Source of the DNA: CAZWDL01 sp964632995
Lineage (GTDB): Bacteria > Bacteroidota > Bacteroidia > Chitinophagales > Saprospiraceae
Reading direction: 5' to 3'
Assembly: GCA_964632995.1 (NCBI GenBank)
Contig: CAZWDL010000005.1
Span: 33,832-97,831, forward strand
Length of the DNA stretch: 64,000 bases
Positions 51,899 to 61,828 of the stretch are shown in pieces; within the stretch, counting starts at the first letter, position 1; every line of letters begins with the position of its first letter. The notes beneath the pieces were generated by a model that was not told the DNA's origin, made no database searches, and was given only the letters and a program-made list of their open reading frames with translations. The translations under genes were made by a program, and so were the position numbers.

Positions 51899-54800
51899 TT
51901 AACCGCCTTCGTTTTTTTCTCTCATTGAATCCTTACTGATGATGGCCACGTATCCTATCTTGTTGTTGATGATATCCGGGGTGGCGATCAGTTCAAATTC
52001 AATTTCTTCACCCTTCTCATTAAGGTGCGTGATCGAGATTGAATCAAAAGGTTTACCGTCAAATATTCCTTCAATCATTTTCAGATACTTTTCCCGGTCA
52101 GCGGGGCTGACAAAGTCCGTCGCTTTTCTTCCGATCAAGTCTTCCTTAGAGGAGCTGGTGTAGACCGTTCGGTTGATGTAGCGGATGATACTTTCCTTAT
52201 CTACCAGGATCATTTGCTGGACGGCGTTGTCCATGAAGCCTTTGAACTCATTAAGGGAGTTTTCCAGGGATCGGATGGATTCCTCCCGCCTGGTGATGTC
52301 GGTAGCCAGTACAGTAGCGTAGGCCGGGTTTTCTACGGCGGAGTTGTTTTGGTGTTTTGTGGGGATAAAGCTGAGATCGTAATAAAGCCTTTGTTCCTTT
52401 TCTTTATTTAGTTGGATGCTTAGTTTTTGTGTTTTGTTCTCTATGCACATGCGCTGCAGGGTATCCTTGATTTGCTGTCCTGGATTCTTGGGAAGGAGGT
52501 CATGCAAATGAGCGCCGAGAAGCTCTTTGGCAGCGTAGGGGCCAAGTTTTCCGTTGGCTTCCAGCACCTTACCATTTCTGTCTAAAACCAGAATGATGTT
52601 GTCGGCATAGTTGAAAATTGCTTCGAACTTGCCGGCCAGGTTTTTAATCTGGCCGCGTGCCTGGTATTAATCATCGATATTGACGAAAGTAACGACGAGG
52701 CCGTTGAAGGTCTCCCCATAGATTCGGTAGGGGAAGATGCGGAGCAGAAAATGATTGCCTTTATCATTGCTGACTTCGCGGGAGAAAGGTTCCAGCGAAT
52801 CGGCCACCTTCCGGCATATATCTCCGATATCCAGGTTTTCCAGTTTGCTGGAAAAATTGGTAATTGGCCGTCCGATGTCAGTTGGCAGCAAGTCGAACTG
52901 TTCGCGGATGGCGGGGGTGAATTTCCTTATTTTAAGGTCGGTATCCAGGAAGATAGTGCCGAATTCCGTGCTTTTCAGCAGGTTGTCAAGGTCATTATTG
53001 ATGGTGTTCAGTTCTCTGTTTTTGGCCTGCAGTTCACTGTTGACCGTGTATAGTTCTTCGTTGGTAGACTGCAACTCTTCGTTTGTGCTCTGCAGCTCTT
53101 CATTAGCGGCGAGCAACTCGCGATTGGAAGTTTCCAGTTCTTCGTTGGTGACTTCCAGTTCGTCAACCAGTCGCCTGGTTTCTTTTTGGGACTGGTTCAA
53201 TCGTTTTTCCAGGGACAGCAGGTGCTGGGAAATCTGGTCTTTTTTCTTTATTTCTTTGACGTCGGGCTTTTTCGTCCGGCGCATTGATTTCAGGTCTATT
53301 TGAATATGAATTATCTCTTCTTTGATGCCCTGGATCTCCACTTGTTGAAACGTAAGATCGGCTTCTGTTTTCTGATTGTTATTAATGAAGACGGTATCGC
53401 GGTATAGTATGGGTTTGCCGATATCCAGTGTTTCCTGAACTCCGTTCCTGAAGATGATGCTCGTTTCACGGTCCATCATTTTCTGCAGGTTCATTTGGGC
53501 GACTGCCTGCGGCAGATGCAGGAAGTTTTCCAGGTTGCCATTGAGGTAACGGACATCCAGGTTTTTATTGACGTAAACAGAGGTGGGACTGAATGTTTCC
53601 AGTAAGTGCCGGGTATAAGGATCATTCCTGTTTTCTTCTTCCATTGGAGCGTTGTAGTAAAAATCGGAGGTTTTTTTAGGCCTTTTGTCGTTGCCGGTAT
53701 TCCATGAGTTGCCGGCTGAAGCCGGATCCAATGGAAGCGCACGCCGTCTGGATAAATCCGGGTTGCTTGTTCTCCGAAGCCGGGAGCGCATTTGTTCCCG
53801 GTCACCGGAAATTTTTTGGAAAACGGATGTTTTACCGGAAACTTTATCATGCACGTTTTTCAATCCCCCGACGGATTCACTGGATCCGATTAAGAGAAAA
53901 CCTTTCTCATTCAGGGAAAAGTGAAAGGTAGCCAGTAGTTTTTTTTATAAGCAGGGGTAAGATAGATCAATAAGTTACGGCAGGAGATCAGATCCAGCCG
54001 GATGAAGGGCGGATCATCAAGGGTGTCGTGGGCGGCGGAGAGTATTTTTTCTTTAATTTCAGGGTGAATACAGTATGCTTCCGCTTCTTTTTTAAAATAG
54101 CGGGATAGAAAGCGTAGCGGAACATCTGCTTCAATGCCCGGTGGATAGCATCCCGTGGAGGCTATCTTCAGCGCCCTGGTATCAATATCCGAAGCAAATA
54201 TTTTAAAATTGAGGGGAAAGTTCTTTGATGTCAAATAATCGGTCAACAAAATGGCTATGGAATAAGCCTCTTCACCGGTAGAACAGGCAGGTATCCAGAT
54301 CCGGATGCTTTTTTCTTCCTGGTGGGCGGCGATCGACGGAATGATTTTAGTTTTCAGCTCCTTTAAAGCTTCGGAATCTCTAAAAAACTGAGTGACGCTG
54401 ATCAGGAAGTTACGGCCCAGTGTTTGGGCTGCTTTCGCGTCGGTTTCAATGAGGGCGGTATATTGATTCCAATCATGGAGTCCCTGCAACGTCATATGGT
54501 TCTCCATCCGCCGCAGCAAGGTCTGCGTACGGTAGGCTTTGAAGTTGATGTTAGAAGCCTCACAGACGGCAGCAATGATGCGGTCGAAATGGGGATTAGC
54601 CTGGTTGCTGCTCGCCTTGCTCTTTCTGCTTCGGGACTGGATTGCAAGGATTCGGCCAAGCGTTTTCGCCAAATTTGCCGGCGTATCAATATAATCGGCC
54701 AGGCGCAGGTCCACGATTGCCCGCGGCATGCTCTCAAACTTCGCGCTTGCAGGAGACTGGACAAGCACCAGCCCTTCGTTTTCTTTAATGGTGCGTATTC

Positions 54801-55194
54801 CCCGGGCGCCATCATTGCCGGAACCGGAAAGAATAACGCTGATCGCCTCTTCTTTCAGCGACCGTCCCAGGGAATGGAAGAACAGGTCGATAGGGAGATG
54901 CAGCGTTTCCTGTGGATCGCGGTCGTGAACCATCAACATGCCCTTCTCGAAAGTGAAGTTTTTATCAGCGGGCATCAGATACAGATGGTCGGCTTCAAGA
55001 AAGGTCGGTTCCTCGATGATGGAAATGGGAAGAGTAGTGTGCTTGGCCAGCAACTCATTCATAATACTCCTGTGATTGAGCGATAGGTGCTGTATCAACA
55101 CATAAGCAGTTCTCGTATTTTTTGGGAGATGCTCGAGAAATTCTGAGACGGCTTCCATTCCACCGGCCGACATGCCTATTCCAACTACTTTCAT
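51899..55194 (-). pseudogene. CheB-CheR-PAS hybrid signalling protein, disrupted by a frameshift and an in-frame stop
   Basis: Three minus-strand frames together encode one protein of about 1,099 residues. Part 1 (55194-53911) holds an intact CheB methylesterase (GIGMSAGGMEAV with Ser, IQHLSLNHRSIM with His, LSGSGNDGARGI with Asp) and a CheR methyltransferase (LISVTQFFRDSEAL, IWIPACSTGEEAYSIAI, LISCRNLLIYL). At an A8 tract (53939-53946) the frame slips; the bases go on with LLATFHFSLNEKGFLLIGSS. Part 2 (to 52667) adds the PAS and coiled-coil segment typical of these hybrids (ELEVTNEELETSNRELLAAN). A TAA at 52667-52669 interrupts the same frame, which resumes with YQARGQIKNLAGKFEAIF and two further PAS units to 51899. 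The total of 3n+2 bases fits a single lost A. Confidence 0.88.
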
Positions 55195-55402
55195 GGGTAT
55201 TGGAAGTAAAAATATTTTGAATTTTAATTATTATTCCTTCTACAAGCTGTCAGGGTGATTTTCAAAATCCAAGTGTATAAAGAAAGTTTAATCCACTTTT
55301 TATAAAAGAAAAACAAAAAAGTTGTTGAGTTCCTATTTAAACCGCTTACTTAAAACATGCTGACTACTTTCAGCTTTCCTGAAACCTGTAAATACAAAAC
55401 TT

Positions 55403-56869
55403 ATGATGCTTACTCGATCTATGTCAAAACTGTTCTTCTTCGCTCTGTTGGCGCTGCTTTGTTCCTGCTCCGCTGACGGCGTACAGCAGCAGCCTGATGA
55501 TGAATCCGTGCAGTCTGCTGCTGCGCGCCCTAATATTGTATACATCCTGGCCGATGATCTCGGCATCGGTGATGTCGGCGCCTACGGCCAGGAAAAAATC
55601 CGGACGCCCAACCTCGACCGGATGGCCGCAATGGGCATGCGCTTTATTCAGCACTATTCCGGGAGCACTGTATGTGCGCCCTCCCGTTCTGCGCTTATGA
55701 CCGGACGCCATACCGGCCATACCTTTATCCGCGGCAACAAAGAAGTACAGCCGGAGGGGCAGTATCCGCTGGCCGATAGTATCGTTACCATGGCCGAGTT
55801 GCTGAAAAATGCCGGATACGTCACCGGCGCCTTTGGCAAATGGGGGCTGGGTTACCCCGGCTCGGAGGGCGACCCGGTCAACCAGGGATTTGACCGTTTC
55901 TTCGGCTATAACTGCCAGCGCCTGGCGCATCACTATTATCCCTATTACCTCTGGGATAATAAAGATAAGGTGCTCCTTCCGGAAAACGAAGGACAACAGG
56001 AAGGGACTTATGCCCCCGACCTGATTCACGACCGGGCGATACAGTTCATTGAAGATCATCAGGATACTTCCTTCTTCCTGTTTTACCCCCATATCACGCC
56101 CCATGCAGAACTGAAAGTGCCCAACGACAGTATCTTTGCCTCCTACGAGGGGCAGTTTCCCGAAACCCCCTACGAGGGCGTAGACGAAGGTCCGCGCTAC
56201 CGGCAAGGGCCCTACGGCTCGGTGGAAAAACCCCACGCTACCTTCGCCGCCATGGTCACCCGCCTCGATCATCAGGTAGGCGAAGTACTGGATAAACTGG
56301 AAGCCCTGGGACTGGTGGAGAACACCCTCGTCATTTTTACCAGCGACAACGGCCCCCACAAGGAGGGTGGCGCCGACCCCGATTTCTTCGACAGCAACGG
56401 GCCTTACCGCGGCTACAAGCGCGACCTTTATGAGGGCGGCATTCGCGTGCCGACGATCGCCCTGTGGCCGGGCACCATCGAAGCGGGGAGCAGCAACGAG
56501 CATATCTCCGCCTTCTGGGATATGCTACCCACCGTCTGTGAACTGGCCGGCATCGAAGCGCCCGCCAACATCGACGGCATCTCCTTCCTGCCTTCCCTGC
56601 GCGGCGGCCAGCAGCCGGAACACGAATACCTGTACTGGGAATTCCACGAGCAGGGCGGTAAGCAGGCGGTACGCAAGGGCGATTGGAAGGCCGTTCGCCT
56701 CGGCGTTAATGAGGATCCCGATGCGCCGCTGGAACTGTACGACCTCTCCGAAGACCCGGGCGAGACCAACAACATCGCGGAGCAGCATCCCGAAATAATA
56801 GAGGAGATGAAAACGATCATGGATGAGGCGCGTACCCGGTCGGAGATCTTTGCGTTTAGGGGAGAATGA
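55403..56869 (+). CDS. Sulfatase lipoprotein
   Basis: The 488-residue enzyme has a lipoprotein signal (LLALLCSCS). The sulfatase core opens with PNIVYILADDLGIGDVGAYG (metal Asp pair). The Cys91 of STVCAPSRSALMTGRHTGH is the residue converted to formylglycine. Later metal and substrate residues lie in FVIFTSDNGPH (here LVIFTSDNGPH) and in the C-terminal subdomain ELYDLSEDPGETNNIAE. It hydrolyses sulfate esters, probably of an algal or other sulfated polysaccharide, at the cell surface. No anaerobic maturase gene is in the window; a formylglycine-generating enzyme must be encoded elsewhere. Confidence 0.93.
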   Translation: MMLTRSMSKLFFFALLALLCSCSADGVQQQPDDESVQSAAARPNIVYILADDLGIGDVGAYGQEKIRTPNLDRMAAMGMRFIQHYSGSTVCAPSRSALMTGRHTGHTFIRGNKEVQPEGQYPLADSIVTMAELLKNAGYVTGAFGKWGLGYPGSEGDPVNQGFDRFFGYNCQRLAHHYYPYYLWDNKDKVLLPENEGQQEGTYAPDLIHDRAIQFIEDHQDTSFFLFYPHITPHAELKVPNDSIFASYEGQFPETPYEGVDEGPRYRQGPYGSVEKPHATFAAMVTRLDHQVGEVLDKLEALGLVENTLVIFTSDNGPHKEGGADPDFFDSNGPYRGYKRDLYEGGIRVPTIALWPGTIEAGSSNEHISAFWDMLPTVCELAGIEAPANIDGISFLPSLRGGQQPEHEYLYWEFHEQGGKQAVRKGDWKAVRLGVNEDPDAPLELYDLSEDPGETNNIAEQHPEIIEEMKTIMDEARTRSEIFAFRGE

Positions 56870-56899
56870 AAAAATACGAAAGCCGCAGCTTCGGGAGGC

Positions 56900-58879
56900 C
56901 TATGCGATCCGCGCGCGCACCAGCTCCCGCAGCCGCCGCTCATCAATCGACTTCCCCTGCCCGAAGCGAAGGATATTCTGTTCCAGCTGTACATGTGGAA
57001 GGGAAGGCGACAGCCCCAGGCGCAGGGAAAGCAGGCGCCGGTCTTCTTCCGGCAGGTGTAATTCCAGCAGTTGGCGCAGGTCTTTTTTCAGGCGGCGGTT
57101 TTTGACGGTCTTCCATACAAAGAACAGGTCGGTGAGCAGAGCGGGCGGCGCTCCGCTCCCACGTAGCAGTTGCAGGGCCAGGCGCACATTGGCCGGCTCC
57201 GGATGCAATAGCAGCTGGCGCAGGCGTTCCAGCTGTTGCGGGTTTTTCGTTGCCGGTAAGCGGCCCTCGGCTCGTCGTAAAAAGGTATTCAGGGTAGCGA
57301 TATCGAGAAAGGTGAGGGAAGCATCCAGCGGTAAATCTTCCGGCAATTGTTCTCCAAGGACCAGATGAGTGAGACCGTTGCCTCCGGGGGCAACGAGACT
57401 CATGCCCTGTCTATCTAGCCTGTTTACCAGCAATTCGCCATCCACCGGTATAGAGCCGGCTACCGCGATGACAGCGCCCTGTCCCAGCGGGCGGCGGGCG
57501 CCCCGCTTCCGGATGAGATGCTCCCGGAACAGCAGGCGCAATTCCTTGATGGGGAAGCGCAGCCCCCAGCGTAAATCCTCTAAGGAGAAAGTCGCCAACA
57601 CCTGTTCCTCTCCGTTGAAGATACGGTATAATGCCGGGCGAAGACGGGACGGCGTATCTTGTTGTCGGAAAGCGCTCAGCAGGCGCAGCAGACGTTCCCG
57701 TGCTTTGCCCGTGATTGCACCGCGCAGTTGTTCCAGGCTATCGAGTTGTAGTAACGGGGTGGGAAAGTCTCGGATGGGATTACCACTCAGCCGTAGTTCC
57801 TGCAAAGTATGTAGTTGCCCGAAAAGACCCGGCAGCGATTCGATTTCATTGTATCCCAGATCCAGTTGACGGAGCTGTTTCAGGGAAACGACGGTATCCG
57901 GGACCTCCGCCAACTCATTATGAGAGAGATCGAGCCTGCGCAGACCGGAAGGCAGTAGCGGCAGATCGCGCAGCGCATTGCGTCGCAGGGAGCATTGCTC
58001 CAGGCGATCGCAGCGGGCCAGGGTGGCCGGAATTTCCCGCAAGGTGTTTTCTGAGACGTCGAGCTGCTGCAAAAAGCGGCATTGTCCCAGGCTTTCCGGC
58101 AAGCTGGTCAGTTTATTATTTCTTACTTCGAGGCGGCGCAGCCACGACAGTTCTCCGGTCTCCGCCGGTAATTGCTCCAGCCGGTTGTCATTCAACAGGA
58201 GATGAGCAAGCGGGGCGCAATGGCGGATGTTTTCAGGGATTTCAGCGAGGCGGTTTCCCGATAGCTGCAAGCGCTCCAGTTGACGCCAACCGTCAATGAT
58301 GCCCGAAGGTAATCCCTTCAACCGGTTATTATCCGCTTCCAGTCGCTGCAATTGCCGCAGCCGGCCCAGGGTTTGCGGCAGGCTCCGCAGGCGGTTGCCG
58401 CTCAGCCGCAGGTCCCGGAGCGCACGCAGGTGGCCGAGGCGCACCGGCAGTCTTTTAAGCTGATTTTCGCTGAGGTCGAGCTGCTCCAGCTGTTGCCAGT
58501 TCTCCGTTTCCGAAGGCAATTCCGCCAACATATTTTCCTTGAGGGATAAAAAACGCAGCCCGGTGAGGGAAAGCAGCGCTTCGGGCAGGCTTTCGAAGCG
58601 GTTGTCCGACAGATCGAGGTAATGCAGCTGCGGCAGGAAGGCCAGCTCGCCGGGGAGCTGCTCCAACTTATTACCGGCCAGGCTCAGGTATTCCAGCTGA
58701 CGGAGTTCACCAAAGGCGGCCGGCAGGGTTTGAAGCTGATTCCCGGTAATTTCCAGCTTTCGCAAATGCGGACAATGCCATACAACTTCCGGAACCTCCG
58801 TCAATCCGCAATGATGCAGGTAGAGCTCGGTGACTTCACCGGGATGCTGTCGCGCCGTATCGAGGTTGTAAGCCTTCAT
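56900..58879 (-). CDS. Leucine-rich repeat protein with a BRCT-like domain
   Basis: The 659-residue protein has no signal peptide. Residues about 15-385 hold 16 leucine-rich repeats of 23 residues in the bacterial/plant-like pattern LxLxxNxLxxLP. After a linker, residues about 468-537 (GAVIAVAGSIPVDGELLVNR, then GNGLTHLVLGE and FLDIATLNTFLRR) fit the strand-helix plan of a BRCT domain such as that of NAD-dependent DNA ligase. The C-terminal 120 residues are helical and basic. LRR proteins of this type serve as scaffolds or ligand sensors; the BRCT resemblance hints at a DNA-linked or phosphoprotein-binding role. Function unknown. Confidence 0.83.
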   Translation of the reverse strand: MKAYNLDTARQHPGEVTELYLHHCGLTEVPEVVWHCPHLRKLEITGNQLQTLPAAFGELRQLEYLSLAGNKLEQLPGELAFLPQLHYLDLSDNRFESLPEALLSLTGLRFLSLKENMLAELPSETENWQQLEQLDLSENQLKRLPVRLGHLRALRDLRLSGNRLRSLPQTLGRLRQLQRLEADNNRLKGLPSGIIDGWRQLERLQLSGNRLAEIPENIRHCAPLAHLLLNDNRLEQLPAETGELSWLRRLEVRNNKLTSLPESLGQCRFLQQLDVSENTLREIPATLARCDRLEQCSLRRNALRDLPLLPSGLRRLDLSHNELAEVPDTVVSLKQLRQLDLGYNEIESLPGLFGQLHTLQELRLSGNPIRDFPTPLLQLDSLEQLRGAITGKARERLLRLLSAFRQQDTPSRLRPALYRIFNGEEQVLATFSLEDLRWGLRFPIKELRLLFREHLIRKRGARRPLGQGAVIAVAGSIPVDGELLVNRLDRQGMSLVAPGGNGLTHLVLGEQLPEDLPLDASLTFLDIATLNTFLRRAEGRLPATKNPQQLERLRQLLLHPEPANVRLALQLLRGSGAPPALLTDLFFVWKTVKNRRLKKDLRQLLELHLPEEDRRLLSLRLGLSPSLPHVQLEQNILRFGQGKSIDERRLRELVRARIA

Positions 58880-58944
58880 GCCGGAAATGTAGACTTTTTT
58901 AGGAAAACCACGAAAACAGGAAATTTTCTTTATTTTGTAAGAAA

Positions 58945-58952
58945 CAAAACTA
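58945..58952 (-). promoter_or_regulatory. -7 promoter motif TAGTTTTG (minus strand) of the LRR gene
   Basis: CAAAACTA on the plus strand is an exact minus-strand TAnnTTTG, 65 bp before the LRR gene's ATG at 58879. Confidence 0.5.
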
Positions 58953-58960
58953 CTTGCCGT

Positions 58961-59188
58961 ATGGCTGCCGTTGGCGCAAGAGAGAACTCCCTGACAGAAT
59001 TGCTTCAGTACGGTCCGGTGATGCTACAGCATGCGTTGACCAGGGAGGAATTTATCGCCCTTTCCGCTCGCTTTCCGGATTTGCGTATGGAAAGGGAAGC
59101 CGACGGCCGCGTTATCATTATCAGGAAATTCAGGGGGGTCGCTTTGGGGCGCCCCCCTGAATACACCGGGCCAAAATCCTTAACCTGA
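58961..59188 (+). pseudogene. Truncated 5' piece of an Uma2-family (DUF820) endonuclease-like gene
   Basis: From ATG 58961 the frame reads LLQYGPVMLQHALTREEFIA, then LSARFPDLRMEREADGRVII. That is the N-terminal helix and first strands of Uma2-family proteins (restriction-endonuclease-like fold), which normally continue with a Met-x-Pro turn and about 130 more residues including the nuclease core. Here the sequence instead enters a GC-rich inverted repeat after RVII and stops at 59188, so the catalytic part is missing. Loss was probably connected with insertion or recombination at the palindromes that follow. Confidence 0.65.
59128..59162. repeat. GC-rich inverted repeat ending the Uma2 remnant
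   Basis: ATTCAGGGGGG (59128-59138) and CCCCCCTGAAT (59152-59162) pair perfectly with a 13-nt loop. It lies exactly where the Uma2 similarity ends. No T run follows, so a terminator is less likely than an inserted palindromic element. Confidence 0.7.
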
Positions 59189-59291
59189 CGACATTCAGCC
59201 GGAGCTACCTGACCGACGGCCTGCCCCGTACCCGAAGGGTCGGGGAGCAACGAAGGATACCGCCAAAAGAAGCAGAATTAACTGTGAAGTA

Positions 59292-59327
59292 TTTAGTTCC
59301 CGGCGCACTAGTGCGCCGGGAACTAAA
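59292..59327. repeat. 36-nt perfect palindrome
   Basis: The sequence 59292-59327 is identical to its own reverse complement, centred on CACTAGTG, with outer arms TTTAGTTCCCGGCGCA. No loop and no T run are present, so it would form a cruciform in DNA rather than a standard terminator. It lies 89 bp before the CHASE2 gene in an intergenic stretch (59189-59415) without other recognisable features. Confidence 0.8.
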
Positions 59328-59415
59328 CTCCAATCCGGTTTTTATCCTATGTTCGTAGAAAAATCCGGCCGGGACAGTAAAATATTCCGTAACTCGTCCC
59401 CGAGCAATTTTTACC

Positions 59416-60624
59416 ATGCATAAATACCTTTTCAGGCCCCATAGCATCATCATCACCATCCTGATTCTGTCCTTCATCGGATTGTTGGACTTTATCCGGC
59501 TCAACCTGCATTTCCTCGATCCTTTTAACTACGGATTGAAGGATTACGAGGTGACGGATATCGTCTTTTCGCAGTTGCGCGATGAGGCGGTGGCCCCCGG
59601 TGAATTTAAAGATCGCATCATCCTGGTCGATGTAGGCGAACCCAGCCGGGCTGAGCTGGCGCGGGTCATCAGCCGCTTGTCGGACGCGGGCGCCCGGGTG
59701 ATCGGCGTTGACATTATGCTGGAAGGACGCAAGGAGCCTCGTACCGACAGTTTGCTGCAAGCCAGTATTCGCGAAGCGGATAACGTCGTGCTGGCCACTT
59801 CATTGTGGAACTACAATGAAGAGGAGAACCTCTTTGAAGAGGAGATCGCTTGTGACACCTTTTTCTCCAACTACGCCACCATGGGCTATGCCAATTTTGT
59901 CTCGAATGAAAGCCGGACCGTACGACTGTTCAGCCCTTCCGAACGCACCCGCTTGGGACGAGCAGATGCCTTCGCGGTTGCCATAGCGGAAAAAATGGAT
60001 CCCAAAGCGGTACGGTTATTGCAGCAGCGAGACCGGGAAGTGGAACGCATCAATTATATAGGTGGAGAAAATTACTTTGCCCAATATGATATGGCTACTG
60101 TTTTGGACTCAACGGTCGATTTGTCAGCCGGAGTAAAAGACAAAGCCGTACTGCTGGGCTTCATAGGAGAGCACCGGATTAATGAGTCACTGCTGGATCG
60201 CTTTTTCACACCACTTAATCCAAAGTATTCCGGCCGCTCCTTTCCCGATATGTACGGGGTGTTCATTCATGCGAACATTCTCTCCATGATCCTGGACAGA
60301 GACTACATCTACGAAGTACCCATCTGGGTCTCCCGTCTGCTCGCAATTCTTTTCACCTATGCCAACGTCATTGTCATCCACTGGGTGTACCGTCGCTTCA
60401 ATGAAGCTTTCCACGGGATCACCCGTGTACTGCAGTTAATCGAATTTGTAGCGCTGTTCTTCTTAATTGCATTGCTTTTTCAGTTTTTCCGGGTTAAATT
60501 CGATTTTGCGTTCGGTATTCTGGCGCTGGTACTGGCTTACGACTTCGTAATGATTTACGAGAACCTGATTCGCAAAAAGGTTCCCTTCATTCAGCGCCTG
60601 CTTCCGCAGAATAAGGAACTTTAA
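59416..60624 (+). CDS. CHASE2-domain membrane protein
   Basis: The 402-residue protein has an N-terminal membrane helix (SIIITILILSFIGLLDFIRL), an extracytoplasmic CHASE2 sensor domain (about 40-300) and two or three C-terminal helices (about 298-380). The sensor domain is marked by FKDRIILVDVGEPSRAELAR, LSDAGARVIGVDIML, ADNVVLATSLWN and the late YSGRSFPDMYGVFIHANILS. The tail is short and cytoplasmic, with no kinase, cyclase or GGDEF output, unlike most CHASE2 proteins. It heads a run of plus-strand genes with FecR-like and peptidase/TPR products, so output may pass through a partner. Confidence 0.87.
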   Translation: MHKYLFRPHSIIITILILSFIGLLDFIRLNLHFLDPFNYGLKDYEVTDIVFSQLRDEAVAPGEFKDRIILVDVGEPSRAELARVISRLSDAGARVIGVDIMLEGRKEPRTDSLLQASIREADNVVLATSLWNYNEEENLFEEEIACDTFFSNYATMGYANFVSNESRTVRLFSPSERTRLGRADAFAVAIAEKMDPKAVRLLQQRDREVERINYIGGENYFAQYDMATVLDSTVDLSAGVKDKAVLLGFIGEHRINESLLDRFFTPLNPKYSGRSFPDMYGVFIHANILSMILDRDYIYEVPIWVSRLLAILFTYANVIVIHWVYRRFNEAFHGITRVLQLIEFVALFFLIALLFQFFRVKFDFAFGILALVLAYDFVMIYENLIRKKVPFIQRLLPQNKEL

Positions 60625-60699
60625 AGAAGCACTTAACTGTTCAAAAGAATAAGCTGTTTCCCAGGTAAGGAACAGTCCATTAAATATATCCTACGAATC

Positions 60700-61677
60700 A
60701 TGAGAAAACAACACCTGCTTTCCCTATTTCTTTTTTTAACTTTTGGCGTAAGCCTCACGGCCCAGGAAAAAGTCATCGTGCTCACAACACTTGGCAAGGT
60801 CGAATACCTGCCTGACCGGCAGTCGCAACCTTCCCGGGTCACTCCCGGACAAGAGCTGCCCTCCAAGGGCTTCATCAAGTTTGTCGATGGAGGGATGACC
60901 AAGCTACTCCTCAAGGGGCAGCCCGAATTGCTCGATAAAGGCGGCATCTACGACCTGGAGTCCCTTCTGCGCGAAAAAAGTGACCGCCGGCAGCTCAACT
61001 TTATCAGCCGCTTCTGGCGATTTGTCACCGAAGGGGTGACCAGCGCCAATGACGATAAATCGCTGGAGCGTTATCACGAAAAATATATGACCCGCTCGGG
61101 CGGCATCAAGGGCTGGGCTAAAGGCGAATACGGCCTCGCCGCCAATGTGCTGATCCGCGGCGCGCTCGTCGGCCAATACGTCACCTTCAACTGGAACGCC
61201 GAAGCGGATGTTTCAGCGTATGACCTGTTCATTTACCGCCAATCGGACGATATGCTGGCTTTCAAAGCCAGCACCCCCGATACGGTTTTTACGCTTGACT
61301 TCGATCAGCTTTACCTCAATCCGGGAACCGCCTATTACTGGATGGTGACGCCGCATCAGGAAGATATGCCTTTGCCCACCAACAGCACGGCGCCGGCACA
61401 ACGCTCCGCGGCGCTGACTTTCACCTTCGCTCCGCAGGCCCTGGAAGAAACACTGGCCTTTCACTTCGAAGACCCCGTCTATCTGAACAGCACGCCGGAA
61501 GAACAAATGTTGATCGAAGCATATTTACTGGAAGATAGCGGTTTGTTCTATGACGCCGGCCGGCGCTACGAACGGCTGCTGCAGGCTTACCCGGAGGATC
61601 AACTGCTGCGCAAGCTCTACGCTTCCTTTCTGGCCCGGCAGGGGATACTGGAGAAGGCGGCGACGTTTTTGAAATAG
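60700..61677 (+). CDS. Exported protein with FecR-like N-terminus and TPR-like C-terminus
   Basis: The 325-residue protein has a signal peptide (LFLFLTFGVSLTAQ). The N-terminal 60 residues (VIVLTTLGKVEYLPDRQSQP, then VTPGQELPSKGFIKFVDGGM) match the small beta-rich FecR-type domain. A fibronectin-like segment follows (GQYVTFNWNAEADVSAYDLFIY to GTAYYWMVTP, about 155-225). The C-terminal 60 residues form a TPR-like helical pair (EEQMLIEAYLLEDSGLFYDAG, YERLLQAYPEDQLLRKLYASF). FecR domains, CHASE2 proteins and TPR/CHAT proteins often occur as neighbours in signalling clusters of other bacteria, which fits the preceding gene. The exact role is unknown. Confidence 0.72.
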   Translation: MRKQHLLSLFLFLTFGVSLTAQEKVIVLTTLGKVEYLPDRQSQPSRVTPGQELPSKGFIKFVDGGMTKLLLKGQPELLDKGGIYDLESLLREKSDRRQLNFISRFWRFVTEGVTSANDDKSLERYHEKYMTRSGGIKGWAKGEYGLAANVLIRGALVGQYVTFNWNAEADVSAYDLFIYRQSDDMLAFKASTPDTVFTLDFDQLYLNPGTAYYWMVTPHQEDMPLPTNSTAPAQRSAALTFTFAPQALEETLAFHFEDPVYLNSTPEEQMLIEAYLLEDSGLFYDAGRRYERLLQAYPEDQLLRKLYASFLARQGILEKAATFLK

Positions 61678-61828
61678 AGCTTTTGATTACTATACGGCCA
61701 ACTTTTGGACATAAGCGGGAGACTGGGAGAACCATGCGGATTTATGGCTATCTCTCTTCCTGTATCAGCAGGTTTTTTGCAGCTTACGTTGAAAATATTT
61801 CACCTACATCACACCCCACAAGCATATA

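Noticed and set aside
51899..55194. Three separate genes (CheB-CheR protein, coiled-coil PAS protein, PAS protein)
   Set aside because: The second has no proper start (it begins at TTG inside the conserved GGLKNVHDKVS stretch) and the third is in frame with it past one TAA; together they match the known order of a single hybrid protein.
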